Below, in pieces: positions 52,562-61,183 of a stretch of 64,000 bases of DNA (position 1 is its first letter; each line of letters opens with the position of its first letter). Below the pieces are notes generated by a model. The model had not been told where the DNA came from. It did no database searches and saw only the letters and a list, made by a program, of their open reading frames with translations. The stretch is taken from contig NZ_CP021236.1 in assembly GCF_003585765.1 (NCBI RefSeq), positions 140,028 through 204,027 on the forward strand, in the 5' to 3' direction. Position numbers and translations under genes: made by a program. This DNA is from Pontibacter actiniarum (GTDB taxonomy: Bacteria > Bacteroidota > Bacteroidia > Cytophagales > Hymenobacteraceae).

Positions 52562-54183
52562 ACGTTTCCGGGTTTTAGTTTTTTGCGGATCATGAGCCAG
52601 TTCAGCGGCCAGGCTATCAGGAATCCAACGAACGATGCCAGCCAGATGCTTCCAAACCACAGCACGTCGTCCTCCTTGGGCATCATCGGGATTTTGCTCA
52701 TCAGCATATACCAGGTGCCTGTCATCATGCCCAAACTCACGGCCAGCATACTTACAGCGGTAGTAACCAGCGCCATTTTATAGACTTTCTTATCGGGCAT
52801 GTCCGGCATCATAGACTTCTTCATCGGGTACTGTGCCAGCAGCCAGGCCGTAAGCACCGCCAGCACGTACATGGCGATCATCATAATGGGCATACCGGCC
52901 CCCAACCAGAAAAAGGTGCCCTCCATCCACTCCGGGAAGAAAATCGGAAAGCCGAACCACACGAACAGAAAGCCTATGGCCACCATCAGGGTAGCCCCGT
53001 AGCCAAAACCCATGGCTGTGGCCGTGGCGCTCTGCAGGCTGTGGGGGCGCAACCAGCGCCACTCTCCTTTTTCTGTTTTCCAGGTGGGCTTGCGGTAGGC
53101 GTTCAGGTATAAAGCGGGTCCCAGTATAGGCAGCAGCAGTGAACTCAGGCCCCAGGCTATTTTGATGGGCATCTTAACCATGGACAAGGTATAGGTGGCG
53201 TGCACCCACACAAAGATGGCCGAGGCCACGCCCCATACCACCAGCAGCAAAAGCAGCGCTTCCATGTCGCCGAGCGCTATCGGGCCCATGCTGGGGTACT
53301 CTGCCTTCTCCACCGCAAAGTCAAGCCTGCCTTGGGCGGCGTAGCTCACGCGGTTGCTCACCAGCCAGAAGTGCCGGAAAGGTCCTTCGGAGGGAGACAC
53401 AAACCAATCGGACCGCTGGCCCCACACATAGCTGTCTACCACCCCGGGCAAGCCGCCGTCCTCTTCAGTATAAAGCAGCGTGGCGTTGTTGCTTCTGGCG
53501 TACGGCAGGGCGGCCAGCCCCTGCAGGGCATCGTGCGGAGTGGTGACCACGTAATGGAAGTAACCGTTTTGCCTGTCGTTGGGCCGGCCCCAGCCAAACT
53601 CGGCCTGCTCGTCCCGGAACTTGGCCAGCTCCACCGCCAGTCGATGTGGTGTGTTGGCCGTGATCCGCTCCCAGGCCTGATAACCTTCTGCCGCAGCGTC
53701 AGGCAAGAGTTCCTCCGGCCCGATAAGGTAGGCTTTCAGATGCTGGTAGCGGGTGGCGTCTCCGCTTAACCTGCCCTCGTTCACGAACGCAACGGGAGAG
53801 CCATAGAAGTAGGCATAGTACAGCGCCGGAAGCGCCCATTGCAGGGCTTCTTCACTTCCACCGGGAACAAGTACCACATGCTTTGGTATCGGGTTGGGCT
53901 TTAGGGACTCTTGAAAAAACTTCTCCCAGTTTTCTTCATTTGGGGCCGTATCAGCCGTGGTGGCTTCCGGGTAAGGAATGGCTGTCTTGAGGTAAGCATG
54001 CAGGTCAGCTGCGTCGGCGCTGACCAGGCGGGTCACGTTTTTGGTATGTGCGTAAAGCCTCCCCTCCTCGGCACCCATCTCTGCCCAAGGGGCTACTTCC
54101 AGGTCTTCTTTTATTAGGTTAACAAGGCCAAATCCGATAACCAGTACAGTAAAAAAAGCTACTATAGGATAGGTCCATTTCAT
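52558..54183 (-). CDS. Membrane protein: CWB2-like ectodomain plus DUF4396-type membrane domain
   Basis: A 541-aa protein. An N-terminal anchor (YPIVAFFTVLVIGFGLVNLI) leads to an exported part of about 290 residues with CWB2-like segments (LYYAYFYGSPVAFVNEGRLS; LPYARSNNATLLYTEEDGGL; GPFRHFWLVSN). Six further helices follow. The last block QSATATAMGFGYGATLMVAI ... FPIFFPEWMEGTFFWLGAGM and MPKEDDVLWFGSIWLASFVG resembles DUF4396. Its ectodomain shares its pattern with the downstream lipoprotein. ATGA overlap couples the two. Function unknown. Confidence 0.68.
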   Translation of the reverse strand: MKWTYPIVAFFTVLVIGFGLVNLIKEDLEVAPWAEMGAEEGRLYAHTKNVTRLVSADAADLHAYLKTAIPYPEATTADTAPNEENWEKFFQESLKPNPIPKHVVLVPGGSEEALQWALPALYYAYFYGSPVAFVNEGRLSGDATRYQHLKAYLIGPEELLPDAAAEGYQAWERITANTPHRLAVELAKFRDEQAEFGWGRPNDRQNGYFHYVVTTPHDALQGLAALPYARSNNATLLYTEEDGGLPGVVDSYVWGQRSDWFVSPSEGPFRHFWLVSNRVSYAAQGRLDFAVEKAEYPSMGPIALGDMEALLLLLVVWGVASAIFVWVHATYTLSMVKMPIKIAWGLSSLLLPILGPALYLNAYRKPTWKTEKGEWRWLRPHSLQSATATAMGFGYGATLMVAIGFLFVWFGFPIFFPEWMEGTFFWLGAGMPIMMIAMYVLAVLTAWLLAQYPMKKSMMPDMPDKKVYKMALVTTAVSMLAVSLGMMTGTWYMLMSKIPMMPKEDDVLWFGSIWLASFVGFLIAWPLNWLMIRKKLKPGNV

Positions 54184-54193
54184 AGTTCAATTG

Positions 54194-54526
54194 TTAGGTG
54201 ATGATGAATGTCAGGAGCCACAGAAAGCCGAACATGCCTACAAGGCTGTAGGCAATGGCAGCTCCGGTGTGCACAGGCTTTTTAGTGAGCAGGAGCCACA
54301 GCCCGATGAGCCCGGCAATGCCCAGGATAATGAGCGTGTGGTAGTGCTTTTCGGGTTGCTCTGTTACGAAGGCGTAGATTACAAGCGCCAGATAACCTGC
54401 TACGGCCAGCCCTACGTGTGCATAAGTTAGTTTTGGGGGAGGTGACATGTTCATGCTGCTGTGCGTTAGGCTAAACACGCCTACCAGGGCTGCGCCAAAC
54501 AAAAGAATCGCGGCAACTATATCCAT
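54194..54526 (-). CDS. Small four-TM membrane protein (110 aa)
   Basis: A 110-aa membrane protein: DIVAAILLFGAALVGVFSLT, THVGLAVAGYLALVIYAFV-like segment (YAHVGLAVAGYLALVIYAFV), TLIILGIAGLIGLWLLLTK and IAYSLVGMFGFLWLLTFIIT, with HSSMNMSPPPKL and EQPEKHYHT in the loops. It lies between the dehydrogenase gene (2-bp gap) and the DUF4396 gene (10-bp gap), so it belongs to one operon. Conserved-looking His residues face the loops. The family is not recognised. Confidence 0.65.
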   Translation of the reverse strand: MDIVAAILLFGAALVGVFSLTHSSMNMSPPPKLTYAHVGLAVAGYLALVIYAFVTEQPEKHYHTLIILGIAGLIGLWLLLTKKPVHTGAAIAYSLVGMFGFLWLLTFIIT

Positions 54527-54528
54527 GC

Positions 54529-56184
54529 TTATTTTTTGTTAGATGAAACTTTCCACAGGACTCCTGTGAATGGGTGGGCGTTCATGCCGGTATCGTCGAA
54601 CTCCACCACACCGAAATCCACAATGTACAGGCTGCCGTCGGCGCTCCACTCCAGCTGAATGGGCCGCTCCAGACCGCCCCCTTTGTTGGCGGAGGCAGGC
54701 AGCTTGCTTTTGTTATAGATAAAATCCGTTACCTGCCCCGACTGCAGATTTACCTGCTGCACCTTAAAGCCAGGCCAGTTAAAATCCACGTCAGCGGGTA
54801 TTTCGCTTTCTTTTATCTGCTTGGGCATGTGCGGGTGGCGCTCTTCGCCTTTAAAGAAAGGAATGATGGTGCCGAACTCCGCTACCAGTATGTTTTCCTT
54901 GGGTACCCCCATCGCTCCCTGCCCGAACACCATGCCCTGGGCCGCGCTGTGTACGGGCAGTTTTACCAGCGGCTGGCGCGGTTTGGCTTTGCCTTTCAGC
55001 AGGCGGCGGTGCGTTTCGGGGGTAAGCACAAAGTTGCGTTCTTCCTTCTTTACCCCAAAGCGCGGGTCGGTGATGGGCAGGCCGCTGTAAAAATCGGGCC
55101 AGCCGTACCACTCTCCCTCTACAACCTCATAGACAGGTTCCCAATCGAAGTATAAACCGCGTGGCGGCATGGGGTTGGCGCTGTTCATGGTCGTGATCAG
55201 GCGGCCGTCCGGTGAGAAGCGGTAGCCGAAGCTGGAGCGCAGGCCCCAGGCAATGCGCCTGATGCCGCTACCGTCCAGGTTACTCTCAAAAAAAGCGCCG
55301 TTGCAGATCTCCTCCCCCTTTATCACCTGTCCCAGCTTTGTCTCCACGCCGAGGGGGGCATAAGCTCCTGTTTTCACCGAGTCAGCATCTACGAGGTTGA
55401 TCTTGTGCGTGGGCACCCAGTAGTTTTGCCCTGTGAGGGTGATGTCCTCGCCGGGGATTTCACGGGCGTTGGGCTTGTTGAACGTGTTGATGACGTTTAC
55501 CCAATGCTTTTCCAGCACGCCGCTGTTGCCCTGTGTGGAGAGGAAGAAGTACATTTTATCGCCTTTGAAGATGGGTTTGGCGTTCAGGAACTCGCCCCAG
55601 GAAGGCAGGCCGTTGATGATGGTTTTAAACTCCCCGCTTTCGAGGTTATAGACAGAATAGCGACTGCGATGCGAGATGTACAGGTTGCCCATGTGGTAGG
55701 TTACACCAGTTACAGGCGGTATAAGCCCCTCCTCCATGTCAGAAGAACTCGCTGCCTGCTTTATCTCTTCCATCGGCACCACCCGGTCATAGAGTACTTT
55801 GGTGGTACCGTCTGGCAGTAGCTGCAGAATGCGGGCTTCCGGCGCGCGGGCTGGTTTGGTTCCGTAGGTGTGGCCGCCCGCCTCGGCGATGTAGGTGTTA
55901 CCTTTTTCATCGAAGGTAACGTCTACCGGGTAGGTTAGCCCTGTGGCTACTGCTTCAATGCTGTACCCACTTGGTACCACAATGTCTTGAGGGCTAACTT
56001 TCCGCTTACTGTCCTGCACTACCGTGCTTTCCGGCGCTTCAGCGTCCTCGCCGCCGCGTTGGCTCTCGGGGTTGTTGCAGCCAGTTAAGCAAATAAAAGA
56101 CAGTACAATAAATCCTAAGAGCGTGTTTAAATTTCTGCATGGGTAAAAAAAGAGCGAGTCAGCCCGTAAGCTAAAAGTGAACAA
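54529..56184 (-). CDS. PQQ-type sugar/sorbosone dehydrogenase-like lipoprotein; 5' end replaced by an IS element
   Basis: A 551-aa protein of the soluble-glucose-dehydrogenase/sorbosone beta-propeller type: VPSGYSIEAVATGLTYPVDV, FDEKGNTYIAEAGGH, RIAWGLRSSFGYRFSPDGRL, EWYGWPDFYSG, VAEFGTIIPFF and LERPIQLEWSADGSLYIVDF. The lipobox SFICLTGC is intact. The first about 23 codons (MFTFSLRADSLFFYPCRNLN) lie in the IS5-family element, because the IS inserted just 5' of the lipobox. Whether the IS-derived start is used is uncertain. It heads the cassette running to 50957. The PQQ cofactor is a family inference. Confidence 0.8.
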   Translation of the reverse strand: MFTFSLRADSLFFYPCRNLNTLLGFIVLSFICLTGCNNPESQRGGEDAEAPESTVVQDSKRKVSPQDIVVPSGYSIEAVATGLTYPVDVTFDEKGNTYIAEAGGHTYGTKPARAPEARILQLLPDGTTKVLYDRVVPMEEIKQAASSSDMEEGLIPPVTGVTYHMGNLYISHRSRYSVYNLESGEFKTIINGLPSWGEFLNAKPIFKGDKMYFFLSTQGNSGVLEKHWVNVINTFNKPNAREIPGEDITLTGQNYWVPTHKINLVDADSVKTGAYAPLGVETKLGQVIKGEEICNGAFFESNLDGSGIRRIAWGLRSSFGYRFSPDGRLITTMNSANPMPPRGLYFDWEPVYEVVEGEWYGWPDFYSGLPITDPRFGVKKEERNFVLTPETHRRLLKGKAKPRQPLVKLPVHSAAQGMVFGQGAMGVPKENILVAEFGTIIPFFKGEERHPHMPKQIKESEIPADVDFNWPGFKVQQVNLQSGQVTDFIYNKSKLPASANKGGGLERPIQLEWSADGSLYIVDFGVVEFDDTGMNAHPFTGVLWKVSSNKK

Positions 56185-56997
56185 ACCTTAAGCTTATGGA
56201 ATCTCAATACAAGAGACTTACTGACTCGCAATGGGCTGTGGTGAAGGCATCGCTGCCAGTAGAAAGAAAACGCAAACACTCGCTGCGGGTTATAGTGGAT
56301 GCTATTTTTTACATGTTGCGGGTGGGCTGTCAGTGGCGGAACCTGCCAGAGGAGAGCTTTCCCAAGTGGCAGCTGGTCTATTACTACTTCAGCAAGTGGC
56401 AACAGGACGGCACGTTGGAGCGGCTCAACTTCCGGCTCAACATCGGGGAGCGGGAAAGGCAGGGGAAGAAAGCCTCACCCAGCCTGATGAGCATTGACAG
56501 CCAGTCGGTTAAGGTGGCCCCGTTCGTCGGTGAGGAGACAGGCGTGGACGGCAACAAGAAGGTCAACGGCAGGAAGCGCCACGTGATCACCGACACGCTG
56601 GGCCTGGTGTGGGGCGTGGTGGTGCACGCGGCCCACAGGGCCGACGGGGTGCTGGCCGGGCAGGTGGTGGCCCCGCTCAAGGGCTACCTGCACCGCATGG
56701 AGAAGATCCTGGCCGATGCCGCTTACGAGAAGGTGTTTATGGGCTGGGTCACCGAGAACCTATTGGGCGTGGAACTGGAGATCAGCTCTAAGCCGCCGGA
56801 CACTGAGGGCTTCGTGCCGGTCAAGTGGCGGTGGGTCACCGAGCGGTCTTTTGGCATATTTAACTTCTTTCGTAGGCTCGACAAGGACCACGAAAAAACG
56901 CCTGAAAGTGCCCAAAGTTGGGTCTTATGGCAGAATTGCCAGGTAGTGATAAACCGAATAGCCTGAAAAACAAAAAGTTAAAATTTAAACATGCTCT
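56118..56997 (+). mobile_element. IS5-family insertion sequence (880 bp) at the 5' end of the dehydrogenase gene
   Basis: Inverted repeats: AGAGCGTGTTTAAATTT at the left (56118-56134) and the reverse complement AGAGCATGTTTAAATTT at the right (56981-56997), one mismatch. TA lies on both sides (56116-56117, 56998-56999), fitting the 2-bp duplication common in this group. If the element is removed in silence, the dehydrogenase frame meets a TAA two codons upstream and has no start. The right flank is therefore not the native 5' end, and a deletion or rearrangement next to the IS is likely. Confidence 0.75.
56196..56966 (+). CDS. IS5-family transposase
   Basis: A 256-aa single-frame transposase. 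Family landmarks are RLTDSQWAVVKASLP, DAIFYMLRVGCQWRNLPE, WQLVYYYFSKW, catalytic Asp in LMSIDSQSVKVAP, the GRKRHVITDTLGLVWGVVVH block, second Asp in ILADAAYEK, and Glu in RWVTERSFGIFNFFRRLDKD. It is intact, and many IS5 relatives need a frameshift where this one does not. It is distinct in sequence from the transposase at 11475-12302. Confidence 0.92.
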   Translation: MESQYKRLTDSQWAVVKASLPVERKRKHSLRVIVDAIFYMLRVGCQWRNLPEESFPKWQLVYYYFSKWQQDGTLERLNFRLNIGERERQGKKASPSLMSIDSQSVKVAPFVGEETGVDGNKKVNGRKRHVITDTLGLVWGVVVHAAHRADGVLAGQVVAPLKGYLHRMEKILADAAYEKVFMGWVTENLLGVELEISSKPPDTEGFVPVKWRWVTERSFGIFNFFRRLDKDHEKTPESAQSWVLWQNCQVVINRIA

Positions 56998-57047
56998 TAT
57001 TTAATTAAATATAAATACTGTCCTTACTAAGGTAAAGACTTGAGCGC

Positions 57048-57348
57048 ATGAATCATTTCAATAATACAGAACAGAAAAGATCAACAGCGATTTGCCCAGT
57101 CTACTTCAGCATTGGGTGCAGGTATACTTGGTTTTGGTCTTGGTGCTAAATGGGGAAGTATAGCAAGTGATTATGCTTTAGTTATTATTCTGTTAGGTGC
57201 TGCTTTGCATTTGAGTGGGATGTATCTAACCCAGATGAAAAATACATCCGGTTCAACTAATAAAGCAGCAAGAGTGCTTTGGTATTCAGCATGGGTTTGC
57301 CTGGTGCTATTAATTGGTCTTGTACTATACCTGCTGGTTGATTCCTAA
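57048..57348 (+). pseudogene. Small two-TM membrane protein gene with a single-base frameshift
   Basis: The ATG at 57048 gives MNHFNNTEQK and then leaves the frame. The following protein-like sequence (DQQRFAQSTSALGAGILGFG, LGAKWGSIASDYALVIILLG, ARVLWYSAWVCLVLLIGLVL) lies in a second frame without its own ATG. The switch falls in the run AAAA at 57075-57078; with three A the frame would be continuous and give a protein of about 99 residues with two or three helices. Either an indel inactivated it, or the run slips. It starts 50 bp right of the IS5-family element. Function unknown. Confidence 0.6.
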
Positions 57349-57403
57349 TTCTTATATGCCCACTTCACTTCCCCATAATCCTCAAAGCGCTTCCGTGCTT
57401 CTG

Positions 57404-58297
57404 TTACTTTTCACTTTTCATGTATAAAAGATCTGGCAAAAGAAGCGTTGAAACTGGTATACCATTGGAAGAATGTGGAATGGTATCGCAGGTAATAATT
57501 TGATCAGCTCCTGCTGCTTTGAGCTCTTCGAAGGCATTGCCAGCAAAGATGGGATGAACCCCAACACAAATCGGCTTTTGAAAACCCTCCTGTATTAAAT
57601 GCTGAATGGTAATGACCATCGTTCTAGCAGTAGATATTATATCATCCACTAACACCGGTCTATGGTCCTTCCACTGAGAAACATCCGGGACTTTTATTTC
57701 TACCTGTCGGTCTCCTTTTCTGACCTTTTCCAGAACGATGTAGGGCGCTTCTGCCTCCCGGGCAACTTGTTGTACCCATTGTTCACTTTCACTGTCTGGC
57801 CCCACGATAAGCGCGTTCTTCACATTATATTTAATCCAATTTGAGATCAGGGGTGCCGCATGTAGCACTGAGACTGGAACAGTATAAATTTCGCCCATTC
57901 CTGAGCGACGGTGTAAATGTGGATCTACAGTAATGACCTCATCAACTAAAGAAGAAAGTAGTTGCGCAAACTGGCTGGAAGTAACCGCCTCTCCCGGGTG
58001 AAAGACTTTATCTTGTCTCATGTAAGCAAGATAAGGGGCAATCAACACGATCTTCCGGGCGCCAAGTTCTCTGGCTGTGAGGCAAAAAAAATAGAGCGGC
58101 AACAATTTGTCATCCGGTTGATTAAGAGTCATAACCAAAAACAGGCTCTTATCCCTGACATCCGACAGTATCCGTACATAGCTTTCCCCATCTGGAAAGT
58201 GCCTGATAGTGGCAGCACCACAAGGGATCTGCAACTGTTCAGAAAGTTGTGTTGCTAAGTTTTCATTCCCGGGTAATCCAAAAATAAGCCAGTCCAT
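57404..58297 (-). CDS. prs: Ribose-phosphate pyrophosphokinase (PRPP synthetase)
   Basis: A 297-aa enzyme. The N-terminal domain has RHFPDGESYVRILSDVRDKS and the second half the PRPP-binding loop PVLVDDIISTARTMVITIQH. Other marks are VDPHLHRR and LIVGPDSESEQWV. It makes PRPP from ribose 5-phosphate and ATP for nucleotide synthesis or salvage. It differs from housekeeping Prs (about 310 aa) in several blocks, for example DVSQWKDHRP, and resembles the archaeal-like class. It is the last gene of the minus-strand group and follows the phosphorylase gene by 9 bp. Confidence 0.88.
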   Translation of the reverse strand: MDWLIFGLPGNENLATQLSEQLQIPCGAATIRHFPDGESYVRILSDVRDKSLFLVMTLNQPDDKLLPLYFFCLTARELGARKIVLIAPYLAYMRQDKVFHPGEAVTSSQFAQLLSSLVDEVITVDPHLHRRSGMGEIYTVPVSVLHAAPLISNWIKYNVKNALIVGPDSESEQWVQQVAREAEAPYIVLEKVRKGDRQVEIKVPDVSQWKDHRPVLVDDIISTARTMVITIQHLIQEGFQKPICVGVHPIFAGNAFEELKAAGADQIITCDTIPHSSNGIPVSTLLLPDLLYMKSEK

Positions 58298-58306
58298 AGA
58301 TATGCT

Positions 58307-59800
58307 TTAGAAGATTGTAATAATATCCTTTTCGTTAGCTATGTATTCCAGGGCATAGGATAACTCCCCCTCCGACTCTGCAAAAATGGTGTACAGCACC
58401 TCGTCTACTACTACTTTCTTTCCTAACGGCGCGTCGAATAGAACGCCTGCTGCAGGATCATCCGGCGCGCCGGCAAGCTTGGCAACTTTTGCAAGCCGGC
58501 GGTTATCAATTTTGTTTACTGTGCCGGCTTTCTCCGCTTTAACCTGATAGCTAAATGCAGCAAAGGTGGGCAGGGTAAAGCCTCCTTGCGCAAGACAGAT
58601 AGCCTTAAACTTTTCAAAAGCTTTGCCTGTCTCTAAAACTTCCTTTGCGACTACAACACCTTGCCCGTTTGGCACTTCTCCTGCTAATTCCAGCAGGTCG
58701 CCAGCTAATAATATAGCTCTTTCCTTCAAATCCTGGGGAGCAGAAGTTTCGTTTTTAAGCACCGCTAGCACGTCCATTGCCTCTAAGGCGGGTCCTATGC
58801 CCCGGCCTACAGGTTGAGTGCCATCTGTTAGCACAACCTTTAACCGGAGCCCAACGGTGGCAGCTACTTTTTCCAGGCGTTCTTTCAGCGTCTCTGCTGT
58901 TTTTCGACTTCTTATTTTGGCAGTTTCACCAACGGGAATGTCTATGACGACATGCGTGGCACCAGCCGAAACTTTTTTAGATAACACCGATGCAATCAAT
59001 TGTCCTTCACTGTCTATATCCAGTGCCCGTTCCACTCGAATAAGCAGATCATCTGCCGGACTTAATTTAACTGATCCACCCCAGGCAAAACAGCCACCCT
59101 CTTTTTTAACAACCTGCTTCATTTCTTCGAGAGAGAGATTAACACGTGTAATAGTTTCCATGGTATCGGCTGTTCCTGCCGGCGAGGTAATAGCCCTTGA
59201 TGAAGTTTTGGGAATTGTTAGCCCACAGGCAGCAACGATAGAGACTACTATAGGGGTGGTTCTATTTCCGGGCAGACCACCTACGCAGTGTTTGTCAGCT
59301 ACTACAGGTATTCCCCAGTCAAGCCTTTCGCCCACCTCCACCATCGCCCTCGTCAGACCGGTAACTTCTTCTTCACTCATTTTCCCGGCACAGCCTGTAA
59401 TAAAAGCAGCTATATCCACATTCGAGTAATTCCCCTGAACTATATCCACCATGATTTCCTGAAGTGCGTTGAAGGTAAGCGTGTGTCCATAAATCTTGGA
59501 CCGTACAAACTTCATTGATTCTACCGGAGGTATATGGGATAAAGTCAGGTAAGCCTCCTCTGGTACCTGTAAAGCTTCCCGGGCTCCTTTTGACAAACTG
59601 ATTTCGCCTGGGGATAAAAGCTCGGACTCTATTACATTTAGACTGGCCACTATGGATTTGTCGTTGTTCGACACTTTTATGCGGGTTAAGGCTGAAAAGC
59701 CCTCTGATTTACATATGTGGCAATCTGAGCGCATATAGACCACATGCTCCTGCTGCGTGTCAATGCCTAGTTTCTTGAATTTTAATTGATCGTGCATCAT
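58307..59800 (-). CDS. Thymidine phosphorylase family, archaeal AMP-phosphorylase type
   Basis: A 497-aa protein; start MMHDQLKF at 59800, 4 bp after the stop of the upstream gene. A longer frame would overlap that gene. An N-terminal extension of about 90 residues (HVVYMRSDCHICKSEGFSAL) distinguishes it from DeoA. The catalytic core has VADKHCVGGLPGNRTTPIVV, TSSRAITSPAGTADTMET and LTDGTQPVGRGIGPALEAMD. The extension and the VGGLPGNRTTP motif are those of AMP phosphorylases, which split nucleoside 5'-monophosphates to ribose-1,5-bisphosphate. With PRPP synthetase next to it, salvage of ribose is likely. Confidence 0.85.
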   Translation of the reverse strand: MMHDQLKFKKLGIDTQQEHVVYMRSDCHICKSEGFSALTRIKVSNNDKSIVASLNVIESELLSPGEISLSKGAREALQVPEEAYLTLSHIPPVESMKFVRSKIYGHTLTFNALQEIMVDIVQGNYSNVDIAAFITGCAGKMSEEEVTGLTRAMVEVGERLDWGIPVVADKHCVGGLPGNRTTPIVVSIVAACGLTIPKTSSRAITSPAGTADTMETITRVNLSLEEMKQVVKKEGGCFAWGGSVKLSPADDLLIRVERALDIDSEGQLIASVLSKKVSAGATHVVIDIPVGETAKIRSRKTAETLKERLEKVAATVGLRLKVVLTDGTQPVGRGIGPALEAMDVLAVLKNETSAPQDLKERAILLAGDLLELAGEVPNGQGVVVAKEVLETGKAFEKFKAICLAQGGFTLPTFAAFSYQVKAEKAGTVNKIDNRRLAKVAKLAGAPDDPAAGVLFDAPLGKKVVVDEVLYTIFAESEGELSYALEYIANEKDIITIF

Positions 59801-59804
59801 GGGA

Positions 59805-61172
59805 CTATACCTCGTGAATGCTATATAAGGCAGGAAGCGTGGCCTCCCAGCCATAAACTTCTTTTATTTTGTTACGCAGGGCTTCTGCAGCTGGCAATTC
59901 CCCGTGGACAATAAATATGGATTCAGGGGCCTTCGTCAGTTTTCCTAACCATCTGATAAGTTCACCTTGGTCAGCATGCCCCGATAGCCCTTCCATGTTT
60001 TTAACAGTTGCCCGCACAGGAAAATAACGGCCAAACATTTTCAGTTCTTGCGCTCCTTCCTGCAGCTGCCTGCCACGTGTCCCTTCCGCCTGGTAACCGA
60101 TGAGCAAAATAGTTGCATCAGGATCATCCAGGTGTTTTTCCAGGTAGCTTAAAACCCTTCCGCCTGTCACCATCCCACTTCCGGCAATAATGATCTTCGG
60201 ACCAGGAGTATTAACAGCACTTTTGCTTTCAGCTATGCTTTTTACCACCTTGATATTTTTGCACATTTCAGCACATTCTTCAGGAGACATCTTGTGCCAC
60301 TCAGGGGCATGATGGAATATATTTAAAACCGATCTTCCCATGGGGCTATCCATAATGATGGGTATGTCAGGCAGGCTGTTTTTTTGCTTCATTTTCCATA
60401 AAAGAAATAAAAAGCTCTGGGTACGTTCAACTGCAAAGCTTGGAATGATAAGAGGTCCTTCCTTTTGCCATACTTCCCAAATTATGTTTTTTAGTTCAAG
60501 TTCAGTGTCTACAGCAGGGTGTAGGCGGTTACCATAGGTACTTTCTATAAGCAAAACATCAGCCTGCTTCGGCAAATGTGGAGGATAAAGCAGCATATCA
60601 TTTTCCCGCCCGATGTCCCCTGAAAAAACAAGTGTTTTCCCCTCTACCTCTAACTCAATAAAGGTGGCGCCAATGATATGCCCGTTATAGTTGAACCGAA
60701 CCCGGATACCTGGGTATAAATCAACCCACACATCTAGTGGTTGCGATGAAAAATAAGCGATTGTGCGCTCTACATCCAGCAGGGTGTAAAGCGGCTTTGC
60801 CGGTTTATGTTTTGAATACCCCTGCTTATTCGCACGAGCAGCGTCTTCTTCCTGAATTTTTGCACTATCCTTTAAAATTATTTCGGTTATGGCCAGGGTG
60901 GGTGCTGTTCCTAAAACTCTCCCTTTGAATCCCATACTTACCAAGCGAGGCAAATATCCTGTATGGTCAAGATGCGCATGCGTTAGTAGCACAAGGTCAA
61001 TTTCTGCTACCTTCAAAGGCGGCTCCTCCCAGTTTAAATCCCGCAGCTCTTTTAGTCCCTGGAACAAGCCACAGTCAATTAAAATTTGCTTGCCTGCAGC
61101 CTTGATAAGATATTTAGAACCGGTTACAGAACCTGCGGCTCCCAGGAATTTTATAGTTATTTTAGCGTCCAT
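59805..61172 (-). CDS. Beta-CASP metallo-beta-lactamase-fold hydrolase (RNase-like)
   Basis: A 455-aa protein. The MBL core has LTHAHLDHTGYLP (zinc site, residues 65-70), SGDIGREND and GHIIGATF. The beta-CASP and RMMBL part follows: YGNRLHPAV, PSFAVERTQSFLFLLWKM, AGSGMVTGGRVLSYL, GLSGHADQGELIRWL and IVHGE. This is the YSH1/CPSF-like family, many of which are RNA-processing nucleases, though bacterial members of this subgroup have no agreed substrate. Full length. It lies 12 bp downstream of the ATP-cone nuclease gene and 4 bp upstream of the phosphorylase gene. Confidence 0.9.
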   Translation of the reverse strand: MDAKITIKFLGAAGSVTGSKYLIKAAGKQILIDCGLFQGLKELRDLNWEEPPLKVAEIDLVLLTHAHLDHTGYLPRLVSMGFKGRVLGTAPTLAITEIILKDSAKIQEEDAARANKQGYSKHKPAKPLYTLLDVERTIAYFSSQPLDVWVDLYPGIRVRFNYNGHIIGATFIELEVEGKTLVFSGDIGRENDMLLYPPHLPKQADVLLIESTYGNRLHPAVDTELELKNIIWEVWQKEGPLIIPSFAVERTQSFLFLLWKMKQKNSLPDIPIIMDSPMGRSVLNIFHHAPEWHKMSPEECAEMCKNIKVVKSIAESKSAVNTPGPKIIIAGSGMVTGGRVLSYLEKHLDDPDATILLIGYQAEGTRGRQLQEGAQELKMFGRYFPVRATVKNMEGLSGHADQGELIRWLGKLTKAPESIFIVHGELPAAEALRNKIKEVYGWEATLPALYSIHEV

Positions 61173-61183
61173 AACTTCTCATT

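Noticed and set aside
52562..52660. Longer start for the CWB2-like lipoprotein
   Set aside because: The ATGA overlap at 52558-52561 and the lipoprotein signal directly after it define the start; the extension lies inside the upstream gene.
59801..59854. Longer start for the phosphorylase
   Set aside because: It overlaps the end of the beta-CASP hydrolase gene; ATG at 59800 lies 4 bp after that gene's stop and fits the family N-terminus.
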